From Chrysoperla carnea (taxonomy: Eukaryota; Arthropoda; Insecta; Neuroptera; Chrysopidae): 64,000 nucleotides of DNA. The notes under the pieces were generated by a model. It saw nothing but the letters and a program-made list of their open reading frames with translations, did not search any database and was not told the origin of the DNA. A program made the translations under genes and the position numbers. Positions 11,107-22,738 of this stretch are shown one piece after another. The DNA is taken from the NCBI RefSeq assembly GCF_905475395.1, contig NC_058342.1, positions 36,414,140 through 36,478,139 of the forward strand, in the 5' to 3' direction. How positions within the stretch are numbered: the first letter of the stretch is position 1; every line of letters begins with the position of its first letter.

Positions 11107-13051
11107 TTAACCTAAATTGAGCAAATTTGAGATCTCGAAAATTGATTGTGTTCTGTTATAAACTTCATCCGTAACCTCTAACATTGTTGGTAATAACTGC
11201 AACGTATTTTGAATTTCAACGTCACTTCCACACACCTAAAATAACAAAATTCAAATATTTATATTCGAATTGAGAAGCTTCTCCTTTTTTTTTGAAGTCG
11301 ATTAATAAATAATGTTGTAGGATTGTTTTACCTTATTGAGTAGTTGTCGTTGAGTAGGCATCGTATAGGTGGCAAGATTAACAGCTTTTCGTATAAACCA
11401 GGAATGATACTTTGATAATGTTCGATCGTACGCTTGCTTACAACATTGTGCCACACAAACTGTTGACTGTAATTGAGACAAATCACGTAAGAACACTCTT
11501 ATAAAATCTAAAAAACACGTACACTTACAAATACTACTGAAATTCTTTAATTAATACTTGGTAAGTAGTCTTAGTGGTTTAAAACAGTAACGTAACGTAA
11601 CGTAAAGGATTTAACAAACAACAAACAATTCATTTTAGACCTAGAATAAAGGAATCGATTCCCCTTGGTCCAATATGCGACAGATTTTCAATTGGAAGCC
11701 CAGATCTGTAACTCGAAAGGTTACAGTGTGGCACTTATCAGCATCATCTCAGATAGCCAAGCTGCTCTTCAAGCCCTTGACGCGTCAAGATTCCAATCAA
11801 GGATAGTTTATGAATGCTTCGAGGAGCTGAATCACCTGGCACTGAACAACACATTCAGGCTGATCTGGGTTCTGGGTCACTCTGGCGTTAAAGGGAATGA
11901 CGCAGACGAGAGGGTACAATCAATATCAATATAAATGAATTGTTTGCAGTTAAGGTCAAGATAAGATCAAATAAGATAAAATAAAATCAACAAAAATGTT
12001 ACCTAATCCTCTATGCAATCGTAACAACGTACGACTTCCTGAAACGTAATCCTTTTTAGTTAATAAATCGTTGGATCTCTCATAATCGATCATTGAATTG
12101 ATTGATTCAAATGGATTTGAAGGGTCATGAACAACGCTGCCATTCATATTATTTTCAACTTGTTCACGAGCACCATTTGTAGATGTTTCTAGATGTGATG
12201 CCTCAATTAATTTTTCAAGAATCGCTACTTTTGTATCGATTTCACTCGATACAAAACTAAACATTGATCCCATCAATACAAAAAATCTGTTTCAAAAATA
12301 AATTCATTTTACTAAATATCAAAAAGGAAAAAATTAATGCATCTTTGAAATTGTTTATTAGGTTGTTAAAACTTCGTAAAAAAAAGTCGAGCTCTCAGAG
12401 GCGAACCTAATCCCCTTTTTTGATGTTGGTTTATGAATCCCAATTCTTATCACAATCCCAGGGCGTCGCCAAGAGGGGGGGGGGTAGGTAGGAGCAGCTA
12501 ATCCCCCTAGAAATTCACAAAAATGGTTCAAACTACCTACTTGCTTTAACAAAGTAAAATACCAAAAGTCCACGGTTCTCACCAGTATAAATCCGGATTT
12601 CAGGGTCTGTGCCCCCCCCCCAAAATTTAACTCTAGATCCACGCCTGTTTTCAGGTAAATTAATGGTAAAAAAGATCTAATTTTTACTTGTACATACAAT
12701 TCATAATTTTGCTATTGGCTGGCGACACCCTTGTCCCAATTCCATTTAAAACAGCCCAAAAACAATTGCTTATATTGGCCAGCTGTGGTTCTTTAATAAC
12801 AATGAACACTTGAACAATGGACTTGGGACCATAACAATAAATTTGTACAGACTGGGCTAATTGATAAATTATGATAAGACTCACTTATTTAACTCTTTAT
12901 AAGCTTCCAAATAAGCACTCAAATAAATATCTTCGGATTCTTTTAAACTGTCCGTAAATAGATCATGAACTTTTTCTAAATTGAATGCCCGTACTTTAAT
13001 TTCACTATCTTTTTCTATGTTTTCAGTCGCATCTAAACTATTTTTCTCCAT
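11107..13051 (-). CDS. CPTP: Ceramide-1-phosphate transfer protein (GLTP fold)
   Basis: Four exons on the minus strand: 13051-12885, 12286-12003, 11507-11332 and 11235-11107, joined in frame to a 251-residue protein. It matches the glycolipid-transfer fold of human CPTP along its length: AYLEAYKELNKFF, then GSMFSFVSSEIDTK, then SGSRTLLRLHRGLD, then KYHSWFIRKAVNLA, then a closing helix around EVYNRTQSIFE. The headgroup-binding pattern is largely kept: Lys in the DTK segment, the two Arg of SRTLLR and the His of YHSW. The acidic residue before the Lys is Glu where human has Asp. The family moves ceramide-1-phosphate between membranes in the cytosol. There is no signal peptide, as expected. Intron 2 holds an antisense LINE fragment and intron 1 a C-tract repeat. 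Confidence 0.93.
11643..11935 (+). mobile_element. LINE fragment, RNase H domain
   Basis: The plus strand reads SDSQAALQALDASRFQSRIV, then LIWVLGHSGVKGNDADE, the RNase H domain of I/R1-superfamily non-LTR elements. It is a truncated piece with no reverse transcriptase. It sits in intron 2 of the lipid-transfer gene, antisense to it. Similar pieces lie at 29740, 34290, 49735, 63160 and 63880. Confidence 0.85.
12565..12690. repeat. Dispersed repeat with a 10-C tract (copy 2)
   Basis: Same layout as the copy at 4795-4895: 'atccggatttcagg', a C run at 12612-12621, 'ctctagatccacgcc' and 'attaatggtaaaa'. It lies in intron 1 of the lipid-transfer gene. A separate 10-G run is nearby at 12475-12484. 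Confidence 0.7.
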
Positions 13052-14841
13052 GATTATTGATTGTTCGTTTGGCTTTTTGGTTTAATATTAATGTAATTGA
13101 ATAATATTTATTGTTAAGTATGCCAACAAATTTTTTAAAACGTGTCAAATAATAAAAATTGTAAATTTTTATTTTCAAAGTCAACTCATGATTTTTATTA
13201 AAACAAATATGTTGTTGAATAATCACTACATAATCTACCACTAATCATTTTGACAGTCATGAAAATGAAAGTGATTACATAATAACATAGGTATATGGTT
13301 TATTTTATTTAATAGCTGCCATCGAAAATTTCAATCAATAGATGATGCCTCATTAAATGCAACTTGTTTTTTAGAAGAAGAACCAAAATCAGCTTCAAAA
13401 TTCTATCGTGCTCATAGGCTTCTCAAAAAACTGTGTAATTGAGTTTTAATTACCACACCTAAATATTCTGTCATTGAGCGTCTTTAACCCCTCGATTCCT
13501 TCAAAACAGGTTGTAAAGGTTAAAAGTCATTACTGGTCACCCCAGGAATGGGTAATTATCTTATATCTAAATTATTGAGATCCCCCAAACTTCTTGGTCC
13601 TTCCTTGAGCTAAAAGTTAGACGTGTGGAAACTATAAAACTTTAGAGGTATAAATACCATATTATAAACATGGCGAGCCCTAGGATTTCCACCTCAAAAT
13701 TTCGGGAAATCGGAAGGTAGATGAATCTTATTACTTAATCGAATCCTAATAGTGTACGATATTTTTGATGTTTTGTAAACCCTTTTATTTCTTAATTACA
13801 AATTTAAATAACTATCCTTGAAATAATTTAAAATAAAAGCTCAGAATTTACTAAAATCTAAAGAGTCGGAAAAAACTGCACGACTGATGCAGTCTCTCGA
13901 TCAAATCAGGGGAGTGGGCAGCCCTAACGTGCCTCGAACAGTGATTTTAGACAGTACCTCAATAAGCCTGGCATAGATGTCGCTAAAAACTGGTATTTAT
14001 TTTTGGAACATTTAGAACGTGATAAATGGTACGTATACCAAGAAATTGGTACGTCTAACATCACTGGCCCCGATAAAGAAGAGCCATACCAAGATGAATG
14101 TTTCCTAGATATCTAAAAATATAGATTCAGCATTGAAAATTGCATTATTAAAGAACTGCGGAAGCTTCGGAGTATTCTTGAAGGACGGCCAACGCCAGTT
14201 TGCGGTATTAAATAGACCTTTTCATTATATCAAGCGCAAGTGCAGAGTTTATGTTTTCGGATTGACAGCAATGAGTTGGACTAAGATAGAAGATATTAGT
14301 TATTTATTTTATCTCATTGATTATAAATTATTTAGTCCGAAACAAAAGTGAACCGTGAATAGCCGTTAAAAGTACAATAGCCGTTGTCACAAATGAACTA
14401 GAAACGTGACAAATGTCAATGTATCGAATTATACCATAGATAATAACTACCAGATGGCAGCGGCAGTGGTTCAGTAATGTGAATATGGTTGTGGTATATT
14501 ATCTATAAGATTGTAAAATTCGGTTCGATTACCGAATGACAATACTCAATTTTTTGTTTAAAAAAAAAAAAAATAAGAAAACAAAAGTATGATAGAAAAA
14601 TAGTAAATGTGTTTTTGAAATTAAATAACGAAAAAAAATAGTGACGTTCTCCTCGACAAGATTCTCCATAATTTTTGATAAATATCATTTTTTTTAAATC
14701 GTGTTCGAAATTTACGATTCTAAATTTGTATCCTTTCATTTTTTTGTAAACCGTAAAATCACCCAAATTTATGAAAAAATGTAACAAATATTTTTTAATA
14801 GACCTGTGTTTTTCTGGAGGGGGAGAAGTTTAGTTATTTCG
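13052..14841. other. Intergenic gap between divergent genes
   Basis: This gap separates the divergently transcribed lipid-transfer gene and receptor kinase, so both promoters should lie here. No clear core promoter motif can be assigned. It includes a 41-codon exon-like open stretch at 13317-13442 and a piece of a foldback family at 14211-14348 whose fuller copy is at 20596-20760. Confidence 0.5.
14211..14348. mobile_element. Divergent copy of the AATAGACCTTTTCATT foldback family
   Basis: It starts AATAGACCTTTTCATT, identical to the left end of the element at 20596. Near its right side it has 'agtccgaaacaaaag', which matches the reverse of the left arm of that element. The rest has diverged. 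Confidence 0.55.
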
Positions 14842-17800
14842 ATGAAAATGAGCCGTTTTAAAATGTTTTCTGTGTGTTTGTTCTATTTGTTTCTAATACA
14901 GAATATTATTGCTACGGACACTGCAACAAGTCAATTTGAAAATGCGATGGATTTGAATCAAACGTCAGGATATTGTTCCCCATACATGGGAAAGGTGATT
15001 AATTATTATCCAATTATTTTTTTTTTTTAAAATTGTAAATAGGAGCGGCTTTTAAAGTCAAACAAGGATGTTGGGTCCTGGGTCCTACGTATAGTTTTGG
15101 CATTTTGATGCTGGTAAATTAACAACGGTATTATTATATAAGACTTGATATTATACAATTTTCACCTTCTTACTTAGTTTTTAAAGTTAGAAATCCGGTT
15201 AATTTGAGAATTAATTGAGTAATTAATAAAAATCTGGCCAAAATATAAGGATTTAAAGCGATTCCATACCACAATACTCGAACAATTGTTAAATTAACCC
15301 GATTTTCGATCGACATTATCGTATGTAATGAAATTTATCGAAATTGGAAACCAAAATTTAGCCTAAATAGCCGAGCGGTCTAAGGCGTTTGTCTTTGGCT
15401 GTTTGTTCATTTAGACTTAGGTTGCAGGTTCGAATCCAGGCAGCGGGAGTGTGAACAATTATGATTAATGAGGGCGGTAGAATTGATCCACATTGTCGTC
15501 GATAGGATAAGAACGAAGTAACCGACTCCACCCACATCAAAATATAATTCTAAATATGTTTGTAATTAAATAAATAAAGATTAACAAATAATGATGTGGA
15601 TTGCCTTTGTTATAGGCGTCCATGTCAGAGAAACGGAGGCTAAACCCCATTATTATTTCGGAAATAAATCGTAATCAATATCTATTTTATTAGCTAAAGT
15701 TTTTTGGTCGGCCTCTATACTTCATCCGTCCAGAAATCTACCAAACGCTATCAATTTTTCACGCTCGACGCCGACGCTAACGCTAAGTTTGATTGCTATA
15801 GAGCTACATTTGTGAGATGTTTTAGATGAATTAAGTAAATTTCACTTTTAATTAAATCAAATAATTGTTTTAGGTGTGTCGTAATTATGTAAATAGCGTA
15901 CGATTCGTATGGTTTAACTTAACGAAAGATACGACTGGCGGCTGGTTAAATGAACAAATAACGGCTGGTTTATGGACCGAATTAATTGAAACATTAAAAG
16001 AGCCATGTCGTAGTGCTGCCGAAAAACTTTTATGTACATATGCTTTTCCACATTGTATTATCAAGGAGGGCGGTTATTCCAGAGCGTTGCCATTGTGTTA
16101 CGAGGATTGTATTGCAGTTAAACAACAGTTCTGTGCGAACGAGTGGGCTGTCATCGAGGACAACAAACAGCGAGGTATCTTTTTTAAATCGCGCGGTCAT
16201 TTCCAACTGCCCGATTGTGATAGTTTACCTCGTTTTAATCCAAACAGTAGTGTGTCTACCTGTTCGCATGCTAAGCTCACTGAAATGAAATTGGATGAAG
16301 TCACTGGTAAGTCACTAATTAGCACTTTAGCAGTTATTGATTGCTAACTAATATAGCATAGTTTACCTACGCTATTCTACTCTACTCTACGAGTCTACTA
16401 CTTCATTCCCTTCCAAAGTAGGCAGAGGGTCTCGGTAGTGGTACTTTAGACTATAGAGTAGAAATAGAAGTAGGGGTGGGATTGTAATTGACATGATAAA
16501 AAATGAGTTTTGAACTTTGCAGAGGATTGTGTTCGAGATCGTGGACGATTCTATCAAGGTAAAGTGAACGTGACTAAATATAAACTACCATGCCAAAAGT
16601 GGGATTCACAAGAACCGCATTCACATGATCGTCCTCCAGCTGTTTTCCCAGAAGTACAAAATGCTGAGAACTATTGTCGTAACGCGGGCGGGGAAGAGCC
16701 AGTCCCATGGTGCTACACCATGGATCCAAATGTACGTTGGCAACACTGTGACATACCGCTTTGTGATAATATTACGAGCGCGGATTCAACGGGTACTGAA
16801 TTTCGGGACATTGTACACATGGAAACCTTGTTCACACCTGCGTTTGTGATGGCACTAGCTGGAGCTGGATTCGCTTTCATCGTTATTACGTTGTTATTAG
16901 CGTTAATGTGCCATCGATTGTACAAACATCGTTTAGCCGCAGGTTATGGACCAACGGCAACAAATGATAACCATCGACAAGTGAATATCGATCTCGATAA
17001 GCTACCTAGCAACATGGCCTATCATAGTACAGGAGCTCAACTGAATCCACTGTTAGAGAAACTTGAATTTCCACGGAATAATATCATTTATATACGGGAT
17101 CTGGGTCAGGGCGCGTTTGGACGAGTTTTCCAAGCAAAAGCACCTGGATTAATAGCTGGTGAAGAATTCACTCTAGTTGCGGTGAAAATGTTAAAAGATG
17201 AAGCGTCCCAAGACTTGCAAGTTGACTTTGAACGTGAAGCCTGTCTATTAGCTGAATTCGATCATCCTAATATTGTTAAGTTGCTAGGCGTGTGTGCCGT
17301 GGGACGTCCCATGTGTTTGTTGTTCGAGTACATGGGTCGTGGTGATTTGAATGAGTTCTTAAGGACTTGTTCGCCAAATAATTACGTATTACGTGCTGGA
17401 GGGATGGTGCTAAACGATGGCTCAGATGTGTGGCGTGATGTTCGATTGACACATCGCGATCAATTGAGTGTTGCTCAACAAGTGGCTGCTGGAATGGTTT
17501 ACTTATCAGATCGAAAATTTGTTCATAGGGATTTGGCAACCAGAAATTGTTTGATTGATGACAACATGATTGTTAAAATTGCTGATTTTGGATTATCCCA
17601 AAAAATTTATTTACAGGTAAATTACAGCTCTTTTTCATTTCTTCTTCCAGCAAAATCCGAATATTTAGAAGAATCAGAAGAATCGATTAATGTAATAGAA
17701 AGTTGTGTTCTTGATTCTTGAGCCGAGTTCAAACGCTGGCCTCCGGTATTGGAATTCACTGCTCTGCCACTAGGCCACTGTACCTCTGTCGAAATATTAT

Positions 17801-18197
17801 AAATATAGCTAGAAATATTAGGATATTTTAAGTAAATTTTTTTGTTTTTTAGGATTACTATAAAGGAGATGAACAGGATGCGATACCAGTTCGTTGGATG
17901 CCCTTGGAAAGTATTTTATACAACAAGTATACAATCGAATCAGACGTTTGGGCTTTTGCCGTATGTTTATGGGAGATATTCTCATTTGCACTTCAACCAT
18001 ACTATGGGATGACGCACGAAGAGGTTGTGAAGTTCGTGAAGGAAGGCAACATGTTAGCGTGTCCAGACAACACACCATCATCCGTCTACAAGTTAATGCA
18101 AAGATGTTGGGCGCACAAACCATCTGATCGTCCCAGTTTCCGTACAATTTACGCTACACTCGAAGAAATTATAGATGATTTAGAGAGGACTACATAG
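14842..18197 (+). CDS. Nrk: Receptor tyrosine kinase with Frizzled CRD and kringle (Nrk/Ror2)
   Basis: Four exons (14842-14994, 15874-16306, 16523-17616, 17853-18197) give 674 residues. Order: signal peptide (1-26); cysteine-rich Frizzled-type domain (about 45-185); kringle with six Cys (198-276); transmembrane helix (about 299-325); tyrosine kinase (about 380-670). Kinase landmarks are all present: GQGAFG (390-395), VAVK with Lys417, HRDLATRN (Asp532), DFG (550-552), and an activation loop with paired Tyr562-Tyr563 in DYYKGDE, followed by PVRWMPLES. No Ig domain precedes the CRD, as in Drosophila Nrk and unlike vertebrate Ror. The activation loop is MuSK-like. I chose ATG 14842 because it leads straight into the signal peptide; the frame opens earlier only at a GTG. 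A tRNA-derived SINE sits in each of introns 1 and 3. An in-frame open extension follows the TAG stop. Confidence 0.95.
15355..15605 (+). mobile_element. tRNA-derived SINE, family A (copy 2)
   Basis: A box TAGCCGAGCGGTCTAAGGCG near 15367, B box GGTTCGAATCC near 15427, then the family body ending CCACCCACATCAAAATA. The tail contains AATAAATAAAGATTAACAAA. It is the same element as 4925-5135 in reverse. It lies in intron 1 of Nrk in the sense direction. Confidence 0.88.
17715..17790 (-). mobile_element. tRNA-derived SINE head, family C (fragment)
   Basis: On the minus strand, CAGTGGCCTAGTGGCAGAGC forms an A-box-like start. About 40 bases on, CAGCGTTTGAACTCGG resembles a B box. The two boxes are spaced as in a tRNA, but the arms do not fold into a full tRNA, so a SINE head is the better reading. 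It lies in intron 3 of Nrk. No second copy was found in the window. Confidence 0.5.
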
Positions 18198-18329
18198 CAT
18201 CCGGCCATTTCCACGAGCATTGGTCTCAGTGGAATTGGCCTTGGTGTGCGAATTAGTGCCAGTGTTAGTTCTAGTGGACATGATTCTACTAGTTTGTATT
18301 CAGTGGTTGACGTGCCCGGTATTAAATAG
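18198..18329 (+). other. Possible stop-codon readthrough extension of Nrk
   Basis: After the TAG at 18195-18197 the same frame stays open for 43 codons to a second TAG at 18327-18329. The extension reads HPAISTSIGLSGIGLGVRIS and continues Gly/Ser-rich to LYSVVDVPGIK. It is less AT-rich than the following untranslated region, and the next base after the stop is C, a leaky context. It could be ordinary 3' untranslated sequence that is open by chance; conservation would decide. Confidence 0.4.
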
Positions 18330-20595
18330 ATACATACTTCAATCTTCAACCTTCAACCTTTAACCTTACTGTTTACGTGTGCAATCCTCAATGAAGTGTT
18401 GTGCTTCAAGTGTGGTTCAAGTGTCAATTTAACTAACTGTGCACGCTCGTCCTCGTCCAAAAATAAACTATTTACTATTGGTTCGTGGGGCGAGGCACGG
18501 CCAACATGCATTTATATTGAATTGGATTGAATTGGATTCATGATGAATCTCACAATGTGATATGAATTAGTTACTCAGTCAGTACCAACCAGTAATTATT
18601 ATAAAGCAGGGAAAAGCTCATTATTTAGCTCTTAAAGAAAGATTAAGCGAATGAAAATAAGATATCTCGTACGTGCAAATGAAATCGGTTATTTTTAGCA
18701 TTCCAGTACGAATTATTCCTTCGTAGCGATGTGGAGCTAGTGCTAATTCATACTGACTGGACTAAACTGGACTGGGCTATATTCAATTCACAATAGAACG
18801 CTTTGAGAATACTAAAGTTCACAACTTTTATCTAAAGAAAATTTGCCAAATATTTTTTAAAAATCGATTTTACGTTATTTATTTTTTATTTATATTTTAA
18901 AAGTAATTTTTTTTATTGTGATTTTTACAAATACGTTTTTATGTTCTCTTAAAATGTGGCTGTGGGTGTCTTGCTTTGACTCTGACTCTGACTTTGACTC
19001 GGATTCGTTTATTTAAGCGTAATTAAAATGTAGCGACATATTTTTTTAAACTAATTGCTTTTTAATCAAATATTAAATTAGTTATTTATGAAAATCTCTA
19101 GTCAGCAGATACAGGTAGATACATAACATTTTTTTTAAACTTCAAGTGCGGATCCAGCCCTCAAAAAAGGTGATGGACACGGCACAGCATTCTAAAATCG
19201 GCCAAATGCGAATCGGAGTATGAACTCGCTCTTGATCGGTATAGTGCATTCCTACAAAAGAAATGTTTACAAAATATTTGACGCCCTGACCAAGATTTTG
19301 TACCTACAGTGTATTTGTAAATTAATGAATCTGTAAAATGTTAATTTGTTCGCTCACAAACTACTGAACCAATTTTGATGAAATTTTTACAACTTTACAT
19401 TAAATCATTTTAGTTATTACTGCTGATTTCAAAAGAACAACTAACATTTGTATTTGATTAGTCTAGAGAGTTAAGTTGAGGAGCAAAAGACAGACTTAAG
19501 CACATATCCGAGCCGAAGATGATATTTTTGACGAAAGCTTTTTGGATTTTTCCATACAAATGAAACACATATCCATATCCATAACTATAAAATAATTAGA
19601 GCAAAGTGCTTATGCTTATTTGACGAAGCGAGTTCAAGCGACCAAACGCCACTATTTTATTTTACTCGCTAATTAATACTTTTATTTTTTAAACCATTAA
19701 AATTCATCAAAAATATTTTACTTAAACTAAATTCAGTATAGTCTAGTCTCGCATAGTCGATGTATGCGAATTGGTACCTAAGAGTAATAAGAGACATATT
19801 TAAGGGATCTATCGGTTACAACAACTCATCCAACAAGAAAATCGACACGTTGATATTTTTGATGAATTTTCAATCGTTAAATTTCCATTGTTTTTGAAAG
19901 ACAGATCTGTCATTCCATTTATATAAAAACTATGTACACAGCGCTTACTTTAACTTTCGATTTTAAGTATCCCAAAATCTAAAAATCTACAAAGTCATGA
20001 GACAACTACTACGCAATATTACATCAAATATGTAATTTGTATTGCATAAAAAATTACAAAATGGGAATGGATATGAAATTTGATTATTATATAATTTTTC
20101 ATTTATATATTTTTATTATTATATGAATTTTGATGTCTTTACGAAGAAAATGACCGTCGCTGAATTTGCAGAACCCCTTTATCGACCTTTTCCTGCTGAG
20201 TTCGCCCTGTAACGAATTATTTTGTAAACAATTTGTTGTATATTTTTTTTTTCTGAAAATAATATGCAGATAATCAGATACTAAGATATTTAAAATCGAA
20301 AGCTAAAATGAAGACACCCTATATACATTGATATATATTTTTGGACATAGTTCGTAAGTGATTAAAAAAATATCTCAAGAAATCAAAATGTTACTAAAAA
20401 AATATTTTTAAATAAAAACGTTAGTAGTGTAATATAAAAATTCAAAAAAAAATAAATTTTTGCTTCCAGGTTATTGCAAATAAAAACAAGAAAATAAAAA
20501 GCTATTATATTAATAGTTAAAAATTTAAATAAAAAAATTGTTACCAGTTTAAAAAAGAAAAATGCTTTGTAATCACTTAACAGGATTATGATGCG

Positions 20596-20760
20596 AATAG
20601 ACCTTTTCATTTTAAAAAGTGATTATCTTTTGTTTCGGACAGTTTGTTAGAAAACTAATGTGATAAAATGTATAACAAATATATTGTATCTTTGTCCAAC
20701 TTATAATGTACTGACTGTACGAAACAAAAATGAATTGTACTTGAAATGAAAAGGTCTATT
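20596..20760. mobile_element. Foldback miniature element, 165 bp
   Basis: The ends AATAGACCTTTTCATTT and AAATGAAAAGGTCTATT are a perfect 17-bp inverted pair, and pairing continues with gaps inward ('ttttgtttcgg' against 'cgaaacaaaa'). No coding capacity. A divergent relative is at 14211-14348. Confidence 0.8.
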
Positions 20761-21756
20761 GATATTCACTTTGATTGATTTTATAAATGACTAGGATTGT
20801 CCTCACCTTACTAAACGGATATGCTAATCTTCTATATGTAAACGAGCAATTCGTCGCAATGTCATTTTATCCGTGTTTTCAGAGAGTGGGGAGAAGGAGT
20901 GGGAGGATATGTTAGAATAAATATCAATCAATTTGTATATCGATTAAATCGATTTGAAAAGTCAGATTGAATAATTGAAGACATTGTTAAAAAAATTAGG
21001 TTTTAGAAATTCTGTAAAATATTTATCTCTTAAATCAGATGATTGTAGTGTACTGCGCATGGTCAATTACATCTAAAACTTAACAAATTGCAAAAGAAAA
21101 TCGTAAAAACATTCGTTAAAAGTTTGAAAAATGTAGAGATCAATTTTTAAACATCTTCCTATATATGGATTCGATCGAAAATTGATAAAAGGAAAATTAG
21201 TTTTACACTCGATTTCAGAGTATTTTGAGACTCTGGAATAGTTATTTCGAAATAGACAGGGAATTTTTCCTGGAAACAGATAGGGAAAAAGTGAGTTAAT
21301 TTCATAAAAATCACACAATCCAGAACTTCGACTCAATTTGGTTTTCGAGTAAAATGAATGGTTCCAAACCAAGTTAAAAAATACAATGTTTTGCAAATTG
21401 TTTTGGGTCGGATTGTTAGATCGTTGGATGTTATTGACAAAGCCAGTAAACTATATTTATTTTTCAAAAAAAGAAAAGCGTAACGTATTTATTTAAAGTA
21501 AATTTTTCGTTGCTATTAGAATGATAAGTGTAAATGTTTTTGATTTCGATACGTTATACGTTGGTAATGATAAATAAATTGTTGAAGTTGAATTGCGCGC
21601 GCAAATGATGTCATTTAATTTTCAGTTGAGTATATAAACAATTGTAAATTTAAAAAACGCACAAAATCAGATCATCCATCATTTAAATGAAATTAAAATT
21701 TTTAATAGATTTTATACATTCATTATTTATAACTCAACTCTATAGCTGGTAGCTCT

Positions 21757-22738
21757 AACTTATAAGCCAATTTTGACCCAAAAAATTAAAAAATGGGTTT
21801 CATTTAACGATTGGGCGGCTACTTTCTCATAAAAACAATATCTTGAATCAAATTCTGGAATTATCTTGAAAATTGTTGGTCCAATCGTTAAATGAACCTG
21901 ATTTTTGAATTTTTTGGGTCAAAATTACTTTATATACTGAGTTTCATCGAAATCGGAAACAAAAAATTTGGCTCGATTTTTTGAAATTTTTCTAAGGGGT
22001 ACCCCTTAAAAAAAATCGAAAAAATCGTGAAAAAATTTTTGTTTCGGAATTCGATCAAACTCAGTTTATAAGGTCATTTTGACCTGAAAAATTCAAAAAT
22101 CGGGTTCATTTAACGATTGAGCGATTAGTTTTTGAGAAAAACAATATCTTGACTCAATTTTTGGAATTATCTTGAATAATATTCGCCCAATCGTTAAATG
22201 ATCGCGATTTTTGAATTTTTTGGGTCAAAATTACTTTATATACTGAGTTTCATCGAAATCGGAAACAAAAAATTTGGCTCGATTTTTTGAAATTTTTCTA
22301 AGGGGTACCCCTTAAAAAAAATCGAAAAAATCGTGAAAAAATTTTTGTTTCGGAATTCGATCAAACTCAGTTTATAAGGTCATTTTGACCTGAAAAATTC
22401 AAAAATCGGGTTCATTTAACGATTGAGCGATTAGTTTTTGAGAAAAACAATATCTTGACTCAATTTTTGGAATTATCTTGAAAAATATTCGCCCAATCGT
22501 TAAATGAACGCGATTTTTGAATTTTTTGGGTCAAAATTACCTTATATACTGAGTTTCATCGAAATCGGAAACAAAAAATTTGGCTCGATTTTTTGAAATT
22601 TTTCTAAGGGGTACCCCTTAGAAAATATCGAAAAAATCGTGAAAATTTTTTTTTTCGGAATTTGATCAAACTCGGTTTATAAGATCATTTTGACCTGAAA
22701 AATTCAAAAATCGGGTGCATTTAACGATTGAGCGGTTA
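21757..22738. repeat. 306-bp satellite built of alternating palindromes, ~3.2 copies
   Basis: The motif CTGAGTTTCATCGAAATCGG recurs at 21937, 22243 and 22549, an exact spacing of 306 bp. Each unit contains two dyad centres. One is AAGGGGTACCCCTT, with about 60-bp imperfect arms. The other is flanked by the inverted pair CATTTAACGATTGRGCG and CCAATCGTTAAATG. The array is therefore a chain of half-units in alternating orientation. Diverged single copies lie near 49540-49640 and 56125-56220. Confidence 0.88.

Noticed and set aside
12358-12699. 113-codon minus-strand frame
   Set aside because: It lies in the intron between two verified lipid-transfer exons and overlaps a dispersed repeat with a homopolymer run.
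14806-14841. Earlier start for Nrk
   Set aside because: The frame opens there with GTG, not ATG; the first ATG (14842) gives a normal signal peptide.
15360-15445. A functional tRNA gene (Leu/Ser type)
   Set aside because: A and B boxes are present, but the same head plus a non-tRNA body and tail recur at 4925-5135, so it is a SINE.
21757-22738. CRISPR-like array
   Set aside because: Repeats are 306 bp, contiguous and palindromic, with no spacers, in a eukaryotic genome.
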